From Nocardia asiatica NBRC 100129 (GTDB lineage: Bacteria; Actinomycetota; Actinomycetes; Mycobacteriales; Mycobacteriaceae), in NCBI RefSeq assembly GCF_000308415.1, contig NZ_BAFS01000004.1:1-64000 (forward strand): DNA of 64,000 nt, read 5' to 3'. Shown one piece after another: positions 30,160 to 40,594 of this stretch. How positions within the stretch are numbered: position 1 is the stretch's first letter; every line of letters starts with the position of its first letter. The notes under the pieces are model-generated. The model searched no databases and was not told the origin of the DNA. It saw only the letters and a list, made by a program, of their open reading frames with translations. The position numbers and the translations under genes are program-made.

Positions 30160-31621
30160 CCCTCAGGGTTTTCTGAAGCACACTTCACGGGAACTGCCCA
30201 AGCGGCGGCCGGTGCCGCTGCGCCTGATGGACTGGAAAGAGGTCTACGAGGAGAACTTCTCCCACGAGACCTTGCGTACCCAGGCCAGCCGGTGCATGGA
30301 CTGCGGTATCCCGTTCTGCCACAATGGCTGTCCGCTGGGGAACCTGATCCCCGAGTGGAACGACCTGGTCTACAAGGACCGTTGGCGGGAAGGCATCGAC
30401 CGGCTGCACGCGACCAACAACTTCCCGGAGTTCACCGGCCGGTTGTGCCCCGCCCCGTGCGAGGCGTCCTGCGTGCTCGGCATCAACCAGGACCCGGTCA
30501 CGATCAAGCAGGTCGAGGTCGAGATCATCGAGAACGCCTTCGACGAGGGCTGGGTGACCCCGGTCTACCCGACCCGCCTCACCGGCAAGAAGATCGCCGT
30601 GGTCGGCTCCGGCCCGGCCGGTCTGGCCGCTGCGCAGCAGCTGACCCGCGCCGGGCACACCGTGACCGTGTTCGAGCGGGCCGACCGCATCGGCGGTCTG
30701 CTGCGCTACGGCATCCCGGAATTCAAGATGGAGAAGCGCTTCATCGACCGCCGCCTCGCGCAGATGGAGGCCGAGGGCACCATCTTCAAGACCGGCGTGA
30801 ACGTGGGCGTGGACATCACCGCCGAGCAGCTGCGCGAGCAGTTCGACGCGATCGTGCTGGCCGGTGGCGCCACCCTGGCGCGTGACCTGCCGATCCCGGG
30901 CCGCGACCTGGACGGCATCCACCAGGCGATGGAGTTCCTGCCCTGGGCCAACCGGGTGCAGCACGGCGACGACGTCACCGACGCCGACGGCCTGCCGCCC
31001 ATCCACGCCAAGGGCAAGAAGGTCGTCATCATCGGCGGTGGCGACACCGGCGCGGACTGCCTGGGCACCTCGCACCGGCAGGGCGCGGCCAGCGTGCACC
31101 AGTTCGAGATCATGCCGCGTCCGCCGGAGGAGCGGGCCGCGTCCACCCCGTGGCCGACCTACCCGCTGATGTACCGGGTCTCCTCGGCGCACGAGGAGGG
31201 CGGCGAGCGAGTGTTCTCGGTGAACACCGAGCGCTTCGTCGGCGTGGACGGCAAGGTGACCGGCCTGGACGCGCACGAGGTCAAGATGGTCAACGGCCGC
31301 TTCGAGAAGGTCGAGGGCACCGACTTCACCCTCGAGGCCGACTTGGTGCTGCTGGCCATGGGCTTCGTCGGTCCCGAGAAGCCCGGCCTGCTCACCGATC
31401 TCGGCGTCGGCTACGACCAGCGCGGCAACGTGCAGCGTGACAAGAACTGGGCGACCAACGTTCCCGGCGTCTTCGTCGCGGGTGACATGGGCCGCGGCCA
31501 ATCGCTCATCGTCTGGGCCATCGCCGAGGGCCGCGCCGCGGCCGCGGGCGTCGACCGGTACCTGGAAGGCGAGACCGCGCTTCCGTCGCCGATCACGCCC
31601 ACCATGGTGGCTCAGCGCTAG
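30152..31621 (+). CDS. gltD: glutamate synthase, small subunit
   Basis: This 489-residue beta subunit has N-terminal cysteine clusters for 4Fe-4S centres ([18 protein letters not shown] and CPAPCEASC). An FAD-binding motif ([12 protein letters not shown]) and an NADPH-binding motif ([12 protein letters not shown]) follow. It oxidises NADPH and passes electrons to GltB. The GTG start lies within the end of gltB, giving coupled translation. A strong terminator follows. Confidence 0.97.
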   Translation: MADPQGFLKHTSRELPKRRPVPLRLMDWKEVYEENFSHETLRTQASRCMDCGIPFCHNGCPLGNLIPEWNDLVYKDRWREGIDRLHATNNFPEFTGRLCPAPCEASCVLGINQDPVTIKQVEVEIIENAFDEGWVTPVYPTRLTGKKIAVVGSGPAGLAAAQQLTRAGHTVTVFERADRIGGLLRYGIPEFKMEKRFIDRRLAQMEAEGTIFKTGVNVGVDITAEQLREQFDAIVLAGGATLARDLPIPGRDLDGIHQAMEFLPWANRVQHGDDVTDADGLPPIHAKGKKVVIIGGGDTGADCLGTSHRQGAASVHQFEIMPRPPEERAASTPWPTYPLMYRVSSAHEEGGERVFSVNTERFVGVDGKVTGLDAHEVKMVNGRFEKVEGTDFTLEADLVLLAMGFVGPEKPGLLTDLGVGYDQRGNVQRDKNWATNVPGVFVAGDMGRGQSLIVWAIAEGRAAAAGVDRYLEGETALPSPITPTMVAQR

Positions 31622-31647
31622 ATCCCCTCTCTTACCGGAGCGGAAAC

Positions 31648-31684
31648 GAAGGCGCCTGTGGACAACTCGTCCACAGGCGCCTTC
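31648..31684 (+). terminator. terminator after gltD
   Basis: A perfect 16-bp stem (31648-31663 with 31669-31684, starting GAAGGCGCC) with loop AACTC lies 26 bases after the gltD stop and is followed by TTCG. Confidence 0.85.
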
Positions 31685-31951
31685 TTCGCTCTCGATGGGC
31701 TCTCGGACCACGTCGCAGCGGAAGCGCTGACGGAAATCCGACACACTACGGCGTTCGAATGGCATTGCGGCGTTCGTGGCTTTATTGTGATCTCCGGCGT
31801 GCTGCTGATCTTGGGATGCGGTCGTGGAGTGCATGTCATACCGGTCGGGCGACTTCTGTTCACCCGGCGTGCACTGGAACGACATCCGATGAGTTCAGCA
31901 TTGACGCGGCAACTCGGCGGGAAGTTCGACGAGGGCGAGGTTTGGAGCGGT

Positions 31952-32851
31952 ATGCAGTGGAAAAAGGTCGTCGCGGCGCTGGGCGCATCCGCGACCGTGA
32001 TGTCCGGCTTGGTTTTCGGTGGTGGGTCGGCGAACGCCGCTCCCGGATGCCCGAGCCTGTACGTGGTGGCGATCCCGGGCACCTGGGAAACCGGCCGCGA
32101 CAAGACCCCGCAGCCAGGCATGCTCGCCGGCGTCACCCGGGGCATGCCCGCTTCCGTGGAAGTGGATTATGTGACCTACGCCGCGACCGCTTTCCCCTGG
32201 GAGGGTGAGGTTTACGGCAACTCCAAGAAGGAGGCCGTCGACAACGCGCGCGGCCTCATCGCGAGCATGGCGCAGCAGTGCGGCGCCACCAAGATCGCGC
32301 TGGTCGGCTACAGCCAGGGCGCGGACGCCGCCGGCGACCTCGCCGCCGAGATCGGCACCGGTCTCAGTGCCGTGCCCGCCGATCGCATCGCCGGTGTCGG
32401 CCTGATCTCCGATCCGCGCCGTTCGCCCACCGACATCCAGGTCGGCCCGGTCGCCCCCGGCGCGGGCGCGGGCGGCCCCCGGGTCGGCGGCTTCGGCTGG
32501 GTCAGCGACCGCACCCGCACCATCTGCGCGCTCGACGACCTCTACTGCGCGACGGCGACCGACGACTTCGTCACGCGGTTCGCCGGTTTCCTCGCGCAGG
32601 CGTCGGACGCCAACCCCGCCAACATGTGGCGCTACCAGATCGAGGCCGGCAACATCATCGGCGACTTGATGACCTCCGGCGGCGTCCCGGTCCTGCAGGC
32701 GCAGCTGACCGACTCGGCCAACCAGCAGCGTGCCAAGGACCTGGAGCGCTTCTACAAGTCCCAGGCGCACACCCTGTACGGCAGCTACCCGGTGGGCGGC
32801 GGCCAGACCGCCATCTCTTGGATGCACAACTGGATCGCGGGCATGGCCTGA
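31952..32851 (+). CDS. cutinase-family serine hydrolase, Culp6-like
   Basis: This 299-residue exported alpha/beta hydrolase has a signal peptide (cleavage near ANAAPG), the GTWET oxyanion region near residue 43, and the nucleophile Ser121 in GYSQGADAAG. A cutinase-type Asp follows in DDLYCATATDDF. It resembles mycobacterial Culp6 (Rv3802c), an envelope phospholipase/thioesterase linked to mycolate metabolism, rather than a cutin-degrading enzyme. The ATG has GGAG upstream. The 270 bases between the gltD terminator and this start hold no recognisable gene. Confidence 0.87.
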   Translation: MQWKKVVAALGASATVMSGLVFGGGSANAAPGCPSLYVVAIPGTWETGRDKTPQPGMLAGVTRGMPASVEVDYVTYAATAFPWEGEVYGNSKKEAVDNARGLIASMAQQCGATKIALVGYSQGADAAGDLAAEIGTGLSAVPADRIAGVGLISDPRRSPTDIQVGPVAPGAGAGGPRVGGFGWVSDRTRTICALDDLYCATATDDFVTRFAGFLAQASDANPANMWRYQIEAGNIIGDLMTSGGVPVLQAQLTDSANQQRAKDLERFYKSQAHTLYGSYPVGGGQTAISWMHNWIAGMA

Positions 32852-32869
32852 GCCACCGCCGAAACCACG

Positions 32870-32899
32870 AGGCCCACCTCCGAACTCGGAGGTGGGCCT
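32870..32899 (+). terminator. terminator after the cutinase gene
   Basis: A 13-bp stem (AGGCCCACCTCCG with its complement, loop AACT) is followed by TTTTCGT. It can also serve the converging small secreted-protein gene. Confidence 0.88.
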
Positions 32900-32918
32900 T
32901 TTCGTCGTGGCGGGACGA

Positions 32919-33230
32919 CTAGCTCGAGCCGGTCGGCGGCATGACATGCTTGAACTTGAAGAACTGCTGCTGCGGGCCGTCCCGCCATGGGCGATCGTCC
33001 GGCCCACGGCCCGGGCCGTCATGCCGTTCGTGGCGTTCGAAATGACGGGGGCGTTCGTTGATGTCGGCACCCTGCTGCGGTGCGTCCACCAGCTGTACCT
33101 CCGCCTGCTCGGCGGGGGCCTCGGCGGACGCGGTCGCCGCGAGGGCGGCGAGCGGGACGGCGATCAACGCCCCGGCCACGGCCACCCGGGTGAGACGCCG
33201 CAGCGGCGTAGCGGTTTTGGAGAGCGACAC
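32919..33230 (-). CDS. small secreted protein, His/Arg/Pro-rich
   Basis: This 103-residue protein has a clear signal peptide (TRVAVAGALIAVPLAALA, cleavage after ASA). A mature part of about 65 residues rich in Glu, Gln, His and Arg follows (RPRHFERHERHDGPG), with no Cys. No family is recognised. The His content might bind metal (inference). GTG 33230 is preferred because AAAGGAA lies five bases upstream and the signal sequence starts properly; a longer frame extends farther upstream. Confidence 0.65.
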   Translation of the reverse strand: MSLSKTATPLRRLTRVAVAGALIAVPLAALAATASAEAPAEQAEVQLVDAPQQGADINERPRHFERHERHDGPGRGPDDRPWRDGPQQQFFKFKHVMPPTGSS

Positions 33231-33343
33231 GGAATTCCTTTCTCTCGAACCGTGAGCCACTGTTCGGCAGTGGCTCACCGGTCCCATCGAAGATTCCGTC
33301 ACTGGGACAGCGGTGCGATGCTCCTGGCAGTCGGCTGTGAATC

Positions 33344-33958
33344 TCAGCGGGCACCGATATTGCGCGGCAACAGGTCCCAGACGTGCCCGTTCTCGTTGAC
33401 GGTGGCGGCGGTACGCCGTCCGCTGCGGGAGAACAGGATTCGGGTGATCGAGCAGTAGTCGATGGGAAACGTCAGTGGCCGCTGCAAGCCGAGCACTTCT
33501 TGCAACAGCACGTTGACCACGCCGCCGTGTGCGAACGCGACCACCGTGTCGGCCGGATCGGTGGCCGCGACGATGTCGGCGACGGCGGCGCGCACCCTGG
33601 CTTTGAACGCCTCGCCGTCGACCTGCACCGGCAGATGCCCCGCCTTGATCCGGTCATAGGCGTCGCGGAATTCGATCTTGGCGTCCTCGATCGGGATGTA
33701 AGCGGGCAGATCGCGATCGTATTCGGCGAGATCGTCCACTATCTCGACGCCGAGGCCGAGCTTCGCGGCGGTCGGCGCCGCCGTTTCCCGAGCCCGTCGC
33801 TGCGGGCTGCTCACCACCCGGGAGACCCGGTGATGACCGAGCGCCGCGGGCACCCGCTCGGCTTGCTCCAGCCCCACCGGCGCCAACTCCGGATCGGCGG
33901 GCCCGGCCGAGCTGAGCACCCGGACCGGCTGGGCATGGCGAACGAGAATCAACTGCAC
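33344..33958 (-). CDS. histidine phosphatase superfamily protein
   Basis: This 204-residue protein carries the phosphoglycerate-mutase-like core: the RHA motif with nucleophile His8 (LILVRHAQP), SSPQRRARETA for phosphate binding, an acidic EYDRD segment, and the second His in VVAFAHGGV. Substrate could be a sugar phosphate, nucleotide or phosphoprotein. No partner gene is evident nearby. Confidence 0.87.
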   Translation of the reverse strand: MQLILVRHAQPVRVLSSAGPADPELAPVGLEQAERVPAALGHHRVSRVVSSPQRRARETAAPTAAKLGLGVEIVDDLAEYDRDLPAYIPIEDAKIEFRDAYDRIKAGHLPVQVDGEAFKARVRAAVADIVAATDPADTVVAFAHGGVVNVLLQEVLGLQRPLTFPIDYCSITRILFSRSGRRTAATVNENGHVWDLLPRNIGAR

Positions 33959-34045
33959 CCGCCCTACTCTGCCGCATGGCCCTGACCTGTCCGATCCGGC
34001 CCCAGGGAGCTACGACCGGCACACTCGAGGTGACATACTCGGAGC

Positions 34046-34624
34046 ATGACCGTCGAGCCGTTTCCGCAGTGGCTGCGCCCGCCGCCGGGCGGGTTCGTCG
34101 CCGAGGATCTCGATCGCCTGCCCGACCTTCCCCCGCACACCGAGCTGATCGACGGCAGTCTCGTCTTCGTGAGTCCGCAGGCGCAGTTCCATATGTTGGT
34201 CATCACGCTGCTCGACTCCGCTCTTCGCCGCCTCGCTCCCTCGCAATTTCGGGTGAGACGGGAGATGACCGTGACTCTCGGGCGGGATCAGCGCCCGGAA
34301 CCGGACATCATCGTGATCCACGCCGAAAGCGTCGGCGGCCCCGGACTGACGACGTACCAGGCCGACGACGTCGTCTTGGCGGTCGAAGTGGTCTCGGCGG
34401 AATCGCGTACGCGTGATCGGGAGCGCAAACCGCAGCTGTACGCCCGCGCGGGAATCGCTCACTTCTGGCGGGTCGAGAATGTAGACGGCCGCCCGGTTGT
34501 CTACGTCTACGAACTGGACCCGGCGACGAACGCTTACGCGCTCACCGGAATTCATCACGATCGCCTGAAGCTGACCGTGCCGTTCGATATGGACATCGAC
34601 CTCACCGAGATCGACCGGCTGTAG
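34046..34624 (+). CDS. Uma2-family putative nuclease
   Basis: This 192-residue protein matches the Uma2 family (PD-(D/E)XK fold): TELIDG near residue 33, PEPDIIVI, and VLAVEVVSAESRTRDRERK with the catalytic Glu and the distal Lys. Uma2 proteins are scattered and often multi-copy in actinobacteria and cyanobacteria; their biological role is unclear. It stands alone here. Confidence 0.85.
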   Translation: MTVEPFPQWLRPPPGGFVAEDLDRLPDLPPHTELIDGSLVFVSPQAQFHMLVITLLDSALRRLAPSQFRVRREMTVTLGRDQRPEPDIIVIHAESVGGPGLTTYQADDVVLAVEVVSAESRTRDRERKPQLYARAGIAHFWRVENVDGRPVVYVYELDPATNAYALTGIHHDRLKLTVPFDMDIDLTEIDRL

Positions 34625-34753
34625 ATCCGGTCGCTCGGCTCGATCGGTCGAGTACTTCGGTGGAACCGCAAAGAACTCGGCGGATTGCTCGGCCGCGGCC
34701 GGGCGCGTCGGCTTCCCTTTTCCGGCTCGCACGGCGCTGTATACAACGGGAAA

Positions 34754-34789
34754 CGACGGCCCGGTTCGCGGCATGTGAACGGGCCGTCG
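34754..34789 (-). terminator. terminator after the small membrane gene
   Basis: CGACGGCCC..GGTTC at 34754-34767 pairs with GAACGGGCCGTCG at 34777-34789 (one bulged base). On the minus strand it follows the small membrane gene stop and is followed by TTTCCC. Confidence 0.65.
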
Positions 34790-34799
34790 ACGTCCGCCG

Positions 34800-35009
34800 C
34801 TACTGGCTCTTCTTGCGCTTGGTCAGCAAGTAGATACCGCCGATGATCAGGGCGACCACCAGCAGGCAGCAGATCGCGCCGATGATCAACCCGCCCTTGC
34901 TGCTCTTCTTCTTTTTGGCGGCCAAGTCGAGCGCGGAGTTCCAAGTGTCCGGGCTCGCCCACACGGTGTGGTCCAGCAGGCTCGCGTTCGTCAGCAGGTC
35001 AAGGTACAT
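34800..35009 (-). CDS. small Lys-rich single-pass membrane protein
   Basis: This 69-residue protein has an N-terminal helix (MYLDLLTNASLLDHTVW), a basic patch (AKKKKSSKG), one membrane helix (GLIIGAICCLLVVALIIGGI) and a basic tail (TKRKKSQ). No family is recognised. ATG 35009 has GAGGGG six bases upstream; a TTG two codons earlier is less likely. It follows lysX by 100 bases on the same strand and has its own terminator. Confidence 0.65.
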   Translation of the reverse strand: MYLDLLTNASLLDHTVWASPDTWNSALDLAAKKKKSSKGGLIIGAICCLLVVALIIGGIYLLTKRKKSQ

Positions 35010-35108
35010 ATCCAACCCCTCGAGGTGTATCGGCCTCCTCCCGGAGCCGAATCTCCAAGGGTAGCCGCCCGATCAGCTCGATGAGAACCGTTCCGTTCGA
35101 AGGCCCGG

Positions 35109-38100
35109 TCAGCGGGGTTTCACCAATGGGAACGGCAAGGTCTCGCGGATGCTTCGTCCCGTGATCAGCATGACGATCCGGTCCACACCCATCCCGAGTC
35201 CGCCGGTGGGCGGCATCCCGTGTTCGAGGGCCTGCAGGAAGTCCTCGTCGAGTTCCATCGCCTCCGGGTCGCCGTTGGCCGCGAGCAGTGACTGCTCGGT
35301 GAGTCTGCGCCGCTGCTCCACCGGGTCGGTGAGTTCGCTGTAGGCCGTGCCGAGTTCGACGCCCCAGGCGACCAGGTCCCAGCGCTCGGTGACGCCGGGG
35401 ATACTGCGATGCTGCCTGGTCAGCGGCGACACCGAGGTGGGGAAGTCGATGTAGAACGTCGGCTCCTCGGTGCGGGACTCGACCAGATGCTCGTACATCT
35501 CCAGGACCACCTGGCCCGCGTCCCAGCCGTGCTGGTAAGGCACGTCGGCCTTTTCGCACAGTGCGCGCAGTTCCTCGACGCCGGTCTCCGGGGTGATCTC
35601 CGCGCCGATCGCGTCCGACACCGCGCCGTGCACCGTTCGCACCCGCCAGTCGCCGGAGATGTCCACCTCCTCGAACGACCCGTTTCCGCTGGGGCGCAAC
35701 GCCACCATCGCGCCGTTGGCCGCGATCGCGGCGTTCTGAATCAGCCTGCGGCAGGTGTGCATCATGCGCTCGTAGTCGCTGTGCGCCTCGTATGCCTCGA
35801 GAATGGTGAACTCGGGATTGTGGCTGAAGTCTACGCCCTCGTTGCGGAAGGTCCGCCCGATCTCGAACACCTTCTCCATACCGCCGACACACAGCCGCTT
35901 CAGGTACAGCTCCGGCGCGATCCGCAGGTACAGGTCGAGGTCGTAGGCGTTGATATGGGTGACGAACGGCGTCGCGTTGGCGCCACCGTGCACCTGTTGC
36001 AGGATCGGCGTCTCGACCTCGAGATAACCCAGGGAGCTCAGCGAGTCCCGCAGCGAGCGCACTACCGCGCTCCGCTTGGCCAGCACCTCGCGAGCCTCGG
36101 GGTTGATCGCCATGTCGACGTAGCGCTGCCGCACCCTGGCCTCGGGGTCGGCCAGCCCTTTCCACTTGTCCGGCAGCGGATGCAGGCACTTGCCGAGCAT
36201 CCGCCAGTCCGCCGCGAGCAGCGAGAGCTCACCACGCCTGCTTGCGCCGATCTGTCCGCTCACCTCGATCAGGTCACCGAGATCGAAGAACTCGCCGAAC
36301 TCGGCGCTGCGCTGGGGGCCCACCCGGTCGCGATCGATGACCAGCTGGATGTCGTCGGTCCAGTCGCGAACCACCGCGAAGATCACCCCGCCGTAGTCGC
36401 GGATGCGCAGCAGCCTGCCGCAGACCCGGACCGTGGTGCCGCGCGGGGAACGCCGCGCGTCGGCGACGGTATGCGTCGGCGGATACGCGACCGGGTAGGG
36501 GTCGATCCCCGAGTCGGCGAGGCGCGCCAGTTTGTCCATGCGTACGCGCACCTGCTCGGGTCGGCGCGGCAGCTGCTGCTCGCCCTCGATCTCGGTGATG
36601 TCGGGCGGACTGCCGTCGGCGTGCAGCCCCGCCACGGTCGCGGGGACCGCGGTGTGCACGCCGGTATGCGCCGCGGTGTCCGGCTCCTTGCCGATCCGCG
36701 GCAGGAAGCCCTCGGCCAGCGCGCTGGCCACCGCGACGCGCGGTAACTGCCTGCGCTCCTCGAACAGGAAGAACCGGGGCGCCCAGTGCGGTTGGTACTT
36801 CACATTCGAGCGATACAGCGCCTCGAGCTGCCACCACCGCGAGAAGAACAGCAGCACGCCACGCCACAAACGCAGCACGGGACCGGCCCCGATCCGGCCG
36901 CCCTCCTCGAACACCGAACGGAATACCGCGAAGTTCAGCGACACCTTGGTGATGCCGTACAGCTCGGAGTTCAGCGCGAGCTGCGAGATCATCAACTCCA
37001 TCACGCCGTTGGGGCCGCCGGGATCACGGCGCATCAGCTCCAGCGAGGCGCCGGTGCGGCCCCAGGGCACCAGCGACAGCATCCCGAGCACCCGGCCCTG
37101 CGGGTTGACCGCCTCGACCAGCAAGCAGTCCCCGTCCAGCGGATCCCCCAATCGGCCCAGCGCCATGGAGAACCCGCGCTCGGTCTCGGTGTCGCGCCAG
37201 GTGTCGGCGCGGGCGATGATCCGGATGAAGTCCTCGGCGGGGATATCGCGGTGCCTGCGAATGCGGACTCCGACGCCGTGCTTGCGCAGCCGGTTGGCGG
37301 CTTGGCGCACCGGTTTCATCTCCGGCCCCGCCAGCGAGAAGTTCCGGGTGTCCAGGATGGCTTCGTCGCCGAGGCGCAGCGCGGACAGGCCGGCGCGTCG
37401 GTACGCCGTCGCGCCGAGTTCACTCGCGCCCATCACCGCGGGAGCCCAGCCGAACTGGTCGGCCTGCCGCAGCCAGGCATCGATCGCCTGCGGCCACGCC
37501 TCCCGAATGCCGATCGGATCACCGCTGGCCAGACTGACACCCAGCTCCACCCGGTACGTCACCGCTGCCTTGCCGCTCGGCGCGAACACCACCGCCTTGT
37601 CCCGGCGGGTGGCGAAGTAGCCGAGCGAGTCCTCCACGTCCGAGCGTTCCAGCAATCCGCGGATCGCCGACTCGTCGGTCCCGGTCATGGCGTTGGCCGC
37701 GCGCTGCGAGCGCAGCAGGACGATCACCGCGGCCAAGAGCGCGACCGCGCCGAACAGGCCGAGCAGGAAATTGACGAACGGCGGCGGATGCCCGTCGAAG
37801 TGCTCGTTGTCCGCCAGCACCGCCGCGGTCACCCGGTAGACCGCCCAGCCCGGTCGCTGCACGCCCTGCGGCAGGCTGCCGGGGAACAGTTCCACCAGGC
37901 CCCAGCCGATCAGCGCGCCGACCGCCAGACCGCCGGCCAGCACACCGAGCGCTGTCCATCCCGCGCCGCGGCGCACCTTGGTGTAGAACTCGGGCCATGC
38001 CGCGATGAGCACGCCGACTACGGCGAGATGCAGCACCATGGCCACCAGCGCGTGGATACTGCCCCGGTCCGCGAAGGTGACGCCGTTGACCACCGCGTAG

Positions 38101-38432
38101 GCCATGAGATAGCCGATCAGCAACCACCAGGCGATCCGCTTCCGGCTCGCGATCGCACCCGCCGCGAGGCCGACGACCAGGGCCCACATCAGATTCGTGT
38201 CCGGCGCGTCGAAGTAATAGGTGTCGATATAGCGGCGCGGCACGTGGGTCAGGAAACGCAGACCGGGCGAAAGGCTCCAGAGGAAGCACAGCACCGCGAA
38301 TACACCGAGTACCGATCCCGCGATATGCGGGACTTCCGAAAGCCGTCCGTGACCCCGGTGCGGAACCGGCGGAGTCGGTTTATCCGCGGGTGGTGCGATG
38401 TCTCGATGTTGCTGGGCTTGCGTGGAGGTCAC
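35109..38432 (-). CDS. lysX: bifunctional lysyl-tRNA synthetase / lysyl-phosphatidylglycerol synthase
   Basis: This 1107-residue fusion has an N-terminal MprF-like membrane part (about residues 30-245). A DUF2156 lysyltransferase domain (260-560) follows, with [20 protein letters not shown]. Then come an OB-fold tRNA-binding domain (from about 640) and a class II LysRS core. The core has motif 2 [14 protein letters not shown] and motif 3 [15 protein letters not shown]. It makes Lys-tRNA and moves lysine to phosphatidylglycerol, lowering membrane negative charge and giving resistance to cationic peptides. GTG 38432 is chosen where MprF-like sequence begins; its upstream has TACACACT and no ribosome-binding site. 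Confidence 0.95.
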   Translation of the reverse strand: MTSTQAQQHRDIAPPADKPTPPVPHRGHGRLSEVPHIAGSVLGVFAVLCFLWSLSPGLRFLTHVPRRYIDTYYFDAPDTNLMWALVVGLAAGAIASRKRIAWWLLIGYLMAYAVVNGVTFADRGSIHALVAMVLHLAVVGVLIAAWPEFYTKVRRGAGWTALGVLAGGLAVGALIGWGLVELFPGSLPQGVQRPGWAVYRVTAAVLADNEHFDGHPPPFVNFLLGLFGAVALLAAVIVLLRSQRAANAMTGTDESAIRGLLERSDVEDSLGYFATRRDKAVVFAPSGKAAVTYRVELGVSLASGDPIGIREAWPQAIDAWLRQADQFGWAPAVMGASELGATAYRRAGLSALRLGDEAILDTRNFSLAGPEMKPVRQAANRLRKHGVGVRIRRHRDIPAEDFIRIIARADTWRDTETERGFSMALGRLGDPLDGDCLLVEAVNPQGRVLGMLSLVPWGRTGASLELMRRDPGGPNGVMELMISQLALNSELYGITKVSLNFAVFRSVFEEGGRIGAGPVLRLWRGVLLFFSRWWQLEALYRSNVKYQPHWAPRFFLFEERRQLPRVAVASALAEGFLPRIGKEPDTAAHTGVHTAVPATVAGLHADGSPPDITEIEGEQQLPRRPEQVRVRMDKLARLADSGIDPYPVAYPPTHTVADARRSPRGTTVRVCGRLLRIRDYGGVIFAVVRDWTDDIQLVIDRDRVGPQRSAEFGEFFDLGDLIEVSGQIGASRRGELSLLAADWRMLGKCLHPLPDKWKGLADPEARVRQRYVDMAINPEAREVLAKRSAVVRSLRDSLSSLGYLEVETPILQQVHGGANATPFVTHINAYDLDLYLRIAPELYLKRLCVGGMEKVFEIGRTFRNEGVDFSHNPEFTILEAYEAHSDYERMMHTCRRLIQNAAIAANGAMVALRPSGNGSFEEVDISGDWRVRTVHGAVSDAIGAEITPETGVEELRALCEKADVPYQHGWDAGQVVLEMYEHLVESRTEEPTFYIDFPTSVSPLTRQHRSIPGVTERWDLVAWGVELGTAYSELTDPVEQRRRLTEQSLLAANGDPEAMELDEDFLQALEHGMPPTGGLGMGVDRIVMLITGRSIRETLPFPLVKPR

Positions 38433-38735
38433 GGAACCAGTGTGTACGTAGGTGTGTCGGATTTGCCAAGCCTGCGGTGCGCGTGTTTGTGCGGCGTTTG
38501 TCCGGCCGGGAGTTCGGCACGGCGCATTCGCCGCCGGGTGGAGCCGATGCCGTACTTTCGTGATTCCGCGCTGACCTGGGCGGAAAGGCCGCACGCGTCG
38601 GCGGGAATTCGATGCCTGCGGCGCACGAATCGGATTTCCGCGCGGGGCGGGCGGGACGGCTCGAGTTGCTCGATGATCGCTGGTGGCACGGGGTGGTGTT
38701 CGGTGAGTTCGGATGGGGCTGTAAGTATTTACCTC
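38433..38735. other. divergent promoter region lysX / S4 gene
   Basis: These 303 bases hold no gene. TACACACT just before the lysX GTG and TAAGTATTTA before the S4 ATG are candidate -10 regions for short-leader messages on the two strands. No other motif stands out. Confidence 0.35.
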
Positions 38736-38954
38736 ATGTCGGAACCAGTCGAAGTACCGATCGATGAGGACGTTATTCGGCTCGGCCAGTTTCTGAAGCT
38801 GGCCAACCTGATCGAATCCGGTTCGGAGGCGAAGACGGTGATCGCCGCCGGGTTGGTCCGGGTCAACGACGAGGTCGAGCTGCGGCGCGGACGACAACTG
38901 CACATCGGTGACGTGGTCGCCCTCGCCGGTCACAAGGCCATCGTCTCCGCCTGA
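38736..38954 (+). CDS. S4-domain RNA-binding protein (RqcP/YaaA-like)
   Basis: This 72-residue protein is a single S4 domain ([20 protein letters not shown], then [20 protein letters not shown]). It binds structured RNA; small S4 proteins of this type include ribosome-associated factors such as RqcP/Hsp15. It is divergent from lysX and has little or no leader. Confidence 0.87.
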   Translation: MSEPVEVPIDEDVIRLGQFLKLANLIESGSEAKTVIAAGLVRVNDEVELRRGRQLHIGDVVALAGHKAIVSA

Positions 38955-39011
38955 CCCACCCCCGAGCAGGCGGCGGCCGGAGAAACGTTCCGGGCGCGCC
39001 GCCCAACGGGC

Positions 39012-39500
39012 TCAGTCCTCGGCGCGGACGACTACCCCGTCGTGGTCGCTGTAGAGCATGTCGCCGGGCACGAACGTGACCCCGCCGAACTCCACCGGCA
39101 CGTCACGCTCGCCGCTGCCGGTCTGCGTGCTCTTGCGCGGGTTGGTGCCCAGCGCCTTGACGCCGATGTCCAGGGTGCGCAGGATGGCGGAATCGCGGAC
39201 CGCCCCGTTGACGACAACGCCCGCCCACCCGTTCTCCACGCCGCGCCCGGCGATGATGTCACCGACCAGCGCGGTGTGCACGCTGGCGCCGCCGTCCACC
39301 ACCAGCACCTTCCCCTCGCCCGGCTCGCCGAGCGTCTGCTTCACCAGCAGATTGTCCTGGAAGCAGCGGATGGTGGTGATGCGTCCGGAGAACGCCGCAC
39401 GCCCGCCGAACTGGATGAACTGCGTGTCGCAGCTCCGGATCTCCGGGCCGATCTCGTCGGCCAAGTCGGCGGTGGCGGTTACATTCTGCGATTCGGTCAC
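39012..39500 (-). CDS. rraA: RraA-like protein / HMG aldolase family
   Basis: This 162-residue protein has the RraA fold: [19 protein letters not shown] at the start, [10 protein letters not shown], and [16 protein letters not shown] with the Arg-Asp pair. Family members act either as RNase E regulators (RraA) or as 4-hydroxy-4-methyl-2-oxoglutarate/oxaloacetate aldolases. In actinobacteria the aldolase activity is usual, so the symbol reflects family only. It is followed by no strand partner. Confidence 0.87.
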   Translation of the reverse strand: MTESQNVTATADLADEIGPEIRSCDTQFIQFGGRAAFSGRITTIRCFQDNLLVKQTLGEPGEGKVLVVDGGASVHTALVGDIIAGRGVENGWAGVVVNGAVRDSAILRTLDIGVKALGTNPRKSTQTGSGERDVPVEFGGVTFVPGDMLYSDHDGVVVRAED

Positions 39501-39532
39501 TGGGTTATTTTGCCGCGACTTCGTCGCGGCGT

Positions 39533-39627
39533 GTTCGCGGCCCCTTTGTGGCTCGCGTCCGAGCGGCCGCCGCTTGCTCCTTCGTCGCTTGCGCGGCGGC
39601 CGCTCGGACGCGAGCCGGGCCGCGAAC
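39533..39627. repeat. long inverted-repeat element, copy A
   Basis: Two perfect 24-bp arms (39550-39573 and 39593-39616) begin GGCTCGCGTCCGAGCGG and enclose a 19-base loop. Outside them lies an 11-bp pair, GTTCGCGGCCC (39533-39543) with GGGCCGCGAAC (39617-39627), with a CTTTGT insert on the left. The arms are identical to those of the copies at 45410 and 59872. The flank TCTCGCTTCGCTCGAAA places this copy in inverse orientation to the other two. Confidence 0.9.
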
Positions 39628-40080
39628 GGGCAATGCTTGGTCTCGCTTCGCTCGAAACCTGGAGTCGAGGTGCGCTGAGCGCGTCAGGCGGTGATTGCGC
39701 TACCTGGAGCTTTGCTATCGCCGGGCTGGGGGTATTGCTTGTCTTTGTCGCGGATGCGGCACTTGGAGGCGTGCCGGGGCGCGAACGGCGGATGCTCGGT
39801 CTCGCTTCGCTCGGAACCGGGAGCTGGGCTGAGGTGGTGCGTCAGGGGTGATCGCGCTATCTGAAGTTTTGCTGTCGCCGGGGCTGGGGGTGTTGCTTGT
39901 CTTTGTCGCGGATGCGGCACTTGGAGGGGTGCCGGGTCGCGAACGTGCGTGCTCGGTGTTGCTTGGGTCGGAAGCTGGGGTGGGGGAGCCGGGCGCGTTG
40001 GGCGGTGATCGCATCACCTGGGGTTCCCGTTGCCCGTGGGTTGACGGCTGGGGCTGCTGATCAGGAGCGTTGGCGGTCAA
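39628..40080. repeat. tandem degenerate repeats beside copy A
   Basis: Three units of about 158 bp start near 39633, 39791 and 39949. Each carries a version of ATGCTCGGTCTCGCTTCGCT followed by a GTCAGG-GGTGATcGCGCTA stretch. Two units share CTTGTCTTTGTCGCGGATGC. They decay to the right and share the flank of the inverted-repeat element. I see no gene here. Confidence 0.75.
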
Positions 40081-40179
40081 GAGGAACGGTGTGGGCGGGT
40101 GACGACTCGCGGTGACGTTCGGTGGGCATCGGTCAGCTGCACGCGTGGGTTGGTCTGCGCGTGCCGGTTCTCGGTGCCG

Positions 40180-40545
40180 CTAGCGGTGGCCGTAGCGCAG
40201 TTCGTAGAGGTCGCGGTCGTGGTCGGTGATCTTGCCGTGGTCGACCAGTTCGGGGTTCAGGCCGTGCTGGACCAGGCGGAAGCGGCGCCAGACGTAGCTG
40301 AGGGCGACCGTGAAGACGACCAGGGGGATGATCATCATCACGATCAAGCCGATCTTGAGCGGCATCGGTCCGGGGAACAGGAGCACCAAGGCGAAGAACG
40401 GGATGATCGGGCCGAGAAAACGGACGAGATAGCGTTCCATGGCCCCGTGTCCGACGAGGTCGTGGGTGACCCACTCGTGCAGCTCCTCGGGAAGCTCGCG
40501 GCCGAGATCGTAGGCGAACCGCTGCCGAAACGTGGGGGTCTTCAT
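40180..40545 (-). CDS. DUF5313-type small membrane protein (paralogue 2)
   Basis: This 121-residue protein has two membrane helices (FLGPIIPFFALVLLFPGPM and LIVMMIIPLVVFTVALSYVW) and charged ends. It is a close paralogue of the next gene upstream; both share the pattern R-Y-LRFL-P--P, PGP, V-R-R-RL--HGL-P. It fits DUF5313, an actinobacterial family of unknown role. It follows the paralogue by about 50 bases on the same strand. Confidence 0.8.
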   Translation of the reverse strand: MKTPTFRQRFAYDLGRELPEELHEWVTHDLVGHGAMERYLVRFLGPIIPFFALVLLFPGPMPLKIGLIVMMIIPLVVFTVALSYVWRRFRLVQHGLNPELVDHGKITDHDRDLYELRYGHR

Positions 40546-40594
40546 GCATACAGGCTATGCCTGTGATATAAGCCACCGCTAGTTCCGGCGAGGC

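Noticed and set aside
31658..31951. N-terminal extension of the cutinase gene
   Set aside because: It would remove the signal peptide from the N-terminus and start within the gltD terminator; ATG 31952 gives a proper signal peptide.
39715..40080. Minus-strand frame across the tandem repeats near copy A
   Set aside because: Its product simply repeats the DNA repeat (SPGDSK-type blocks) and has no independent support.
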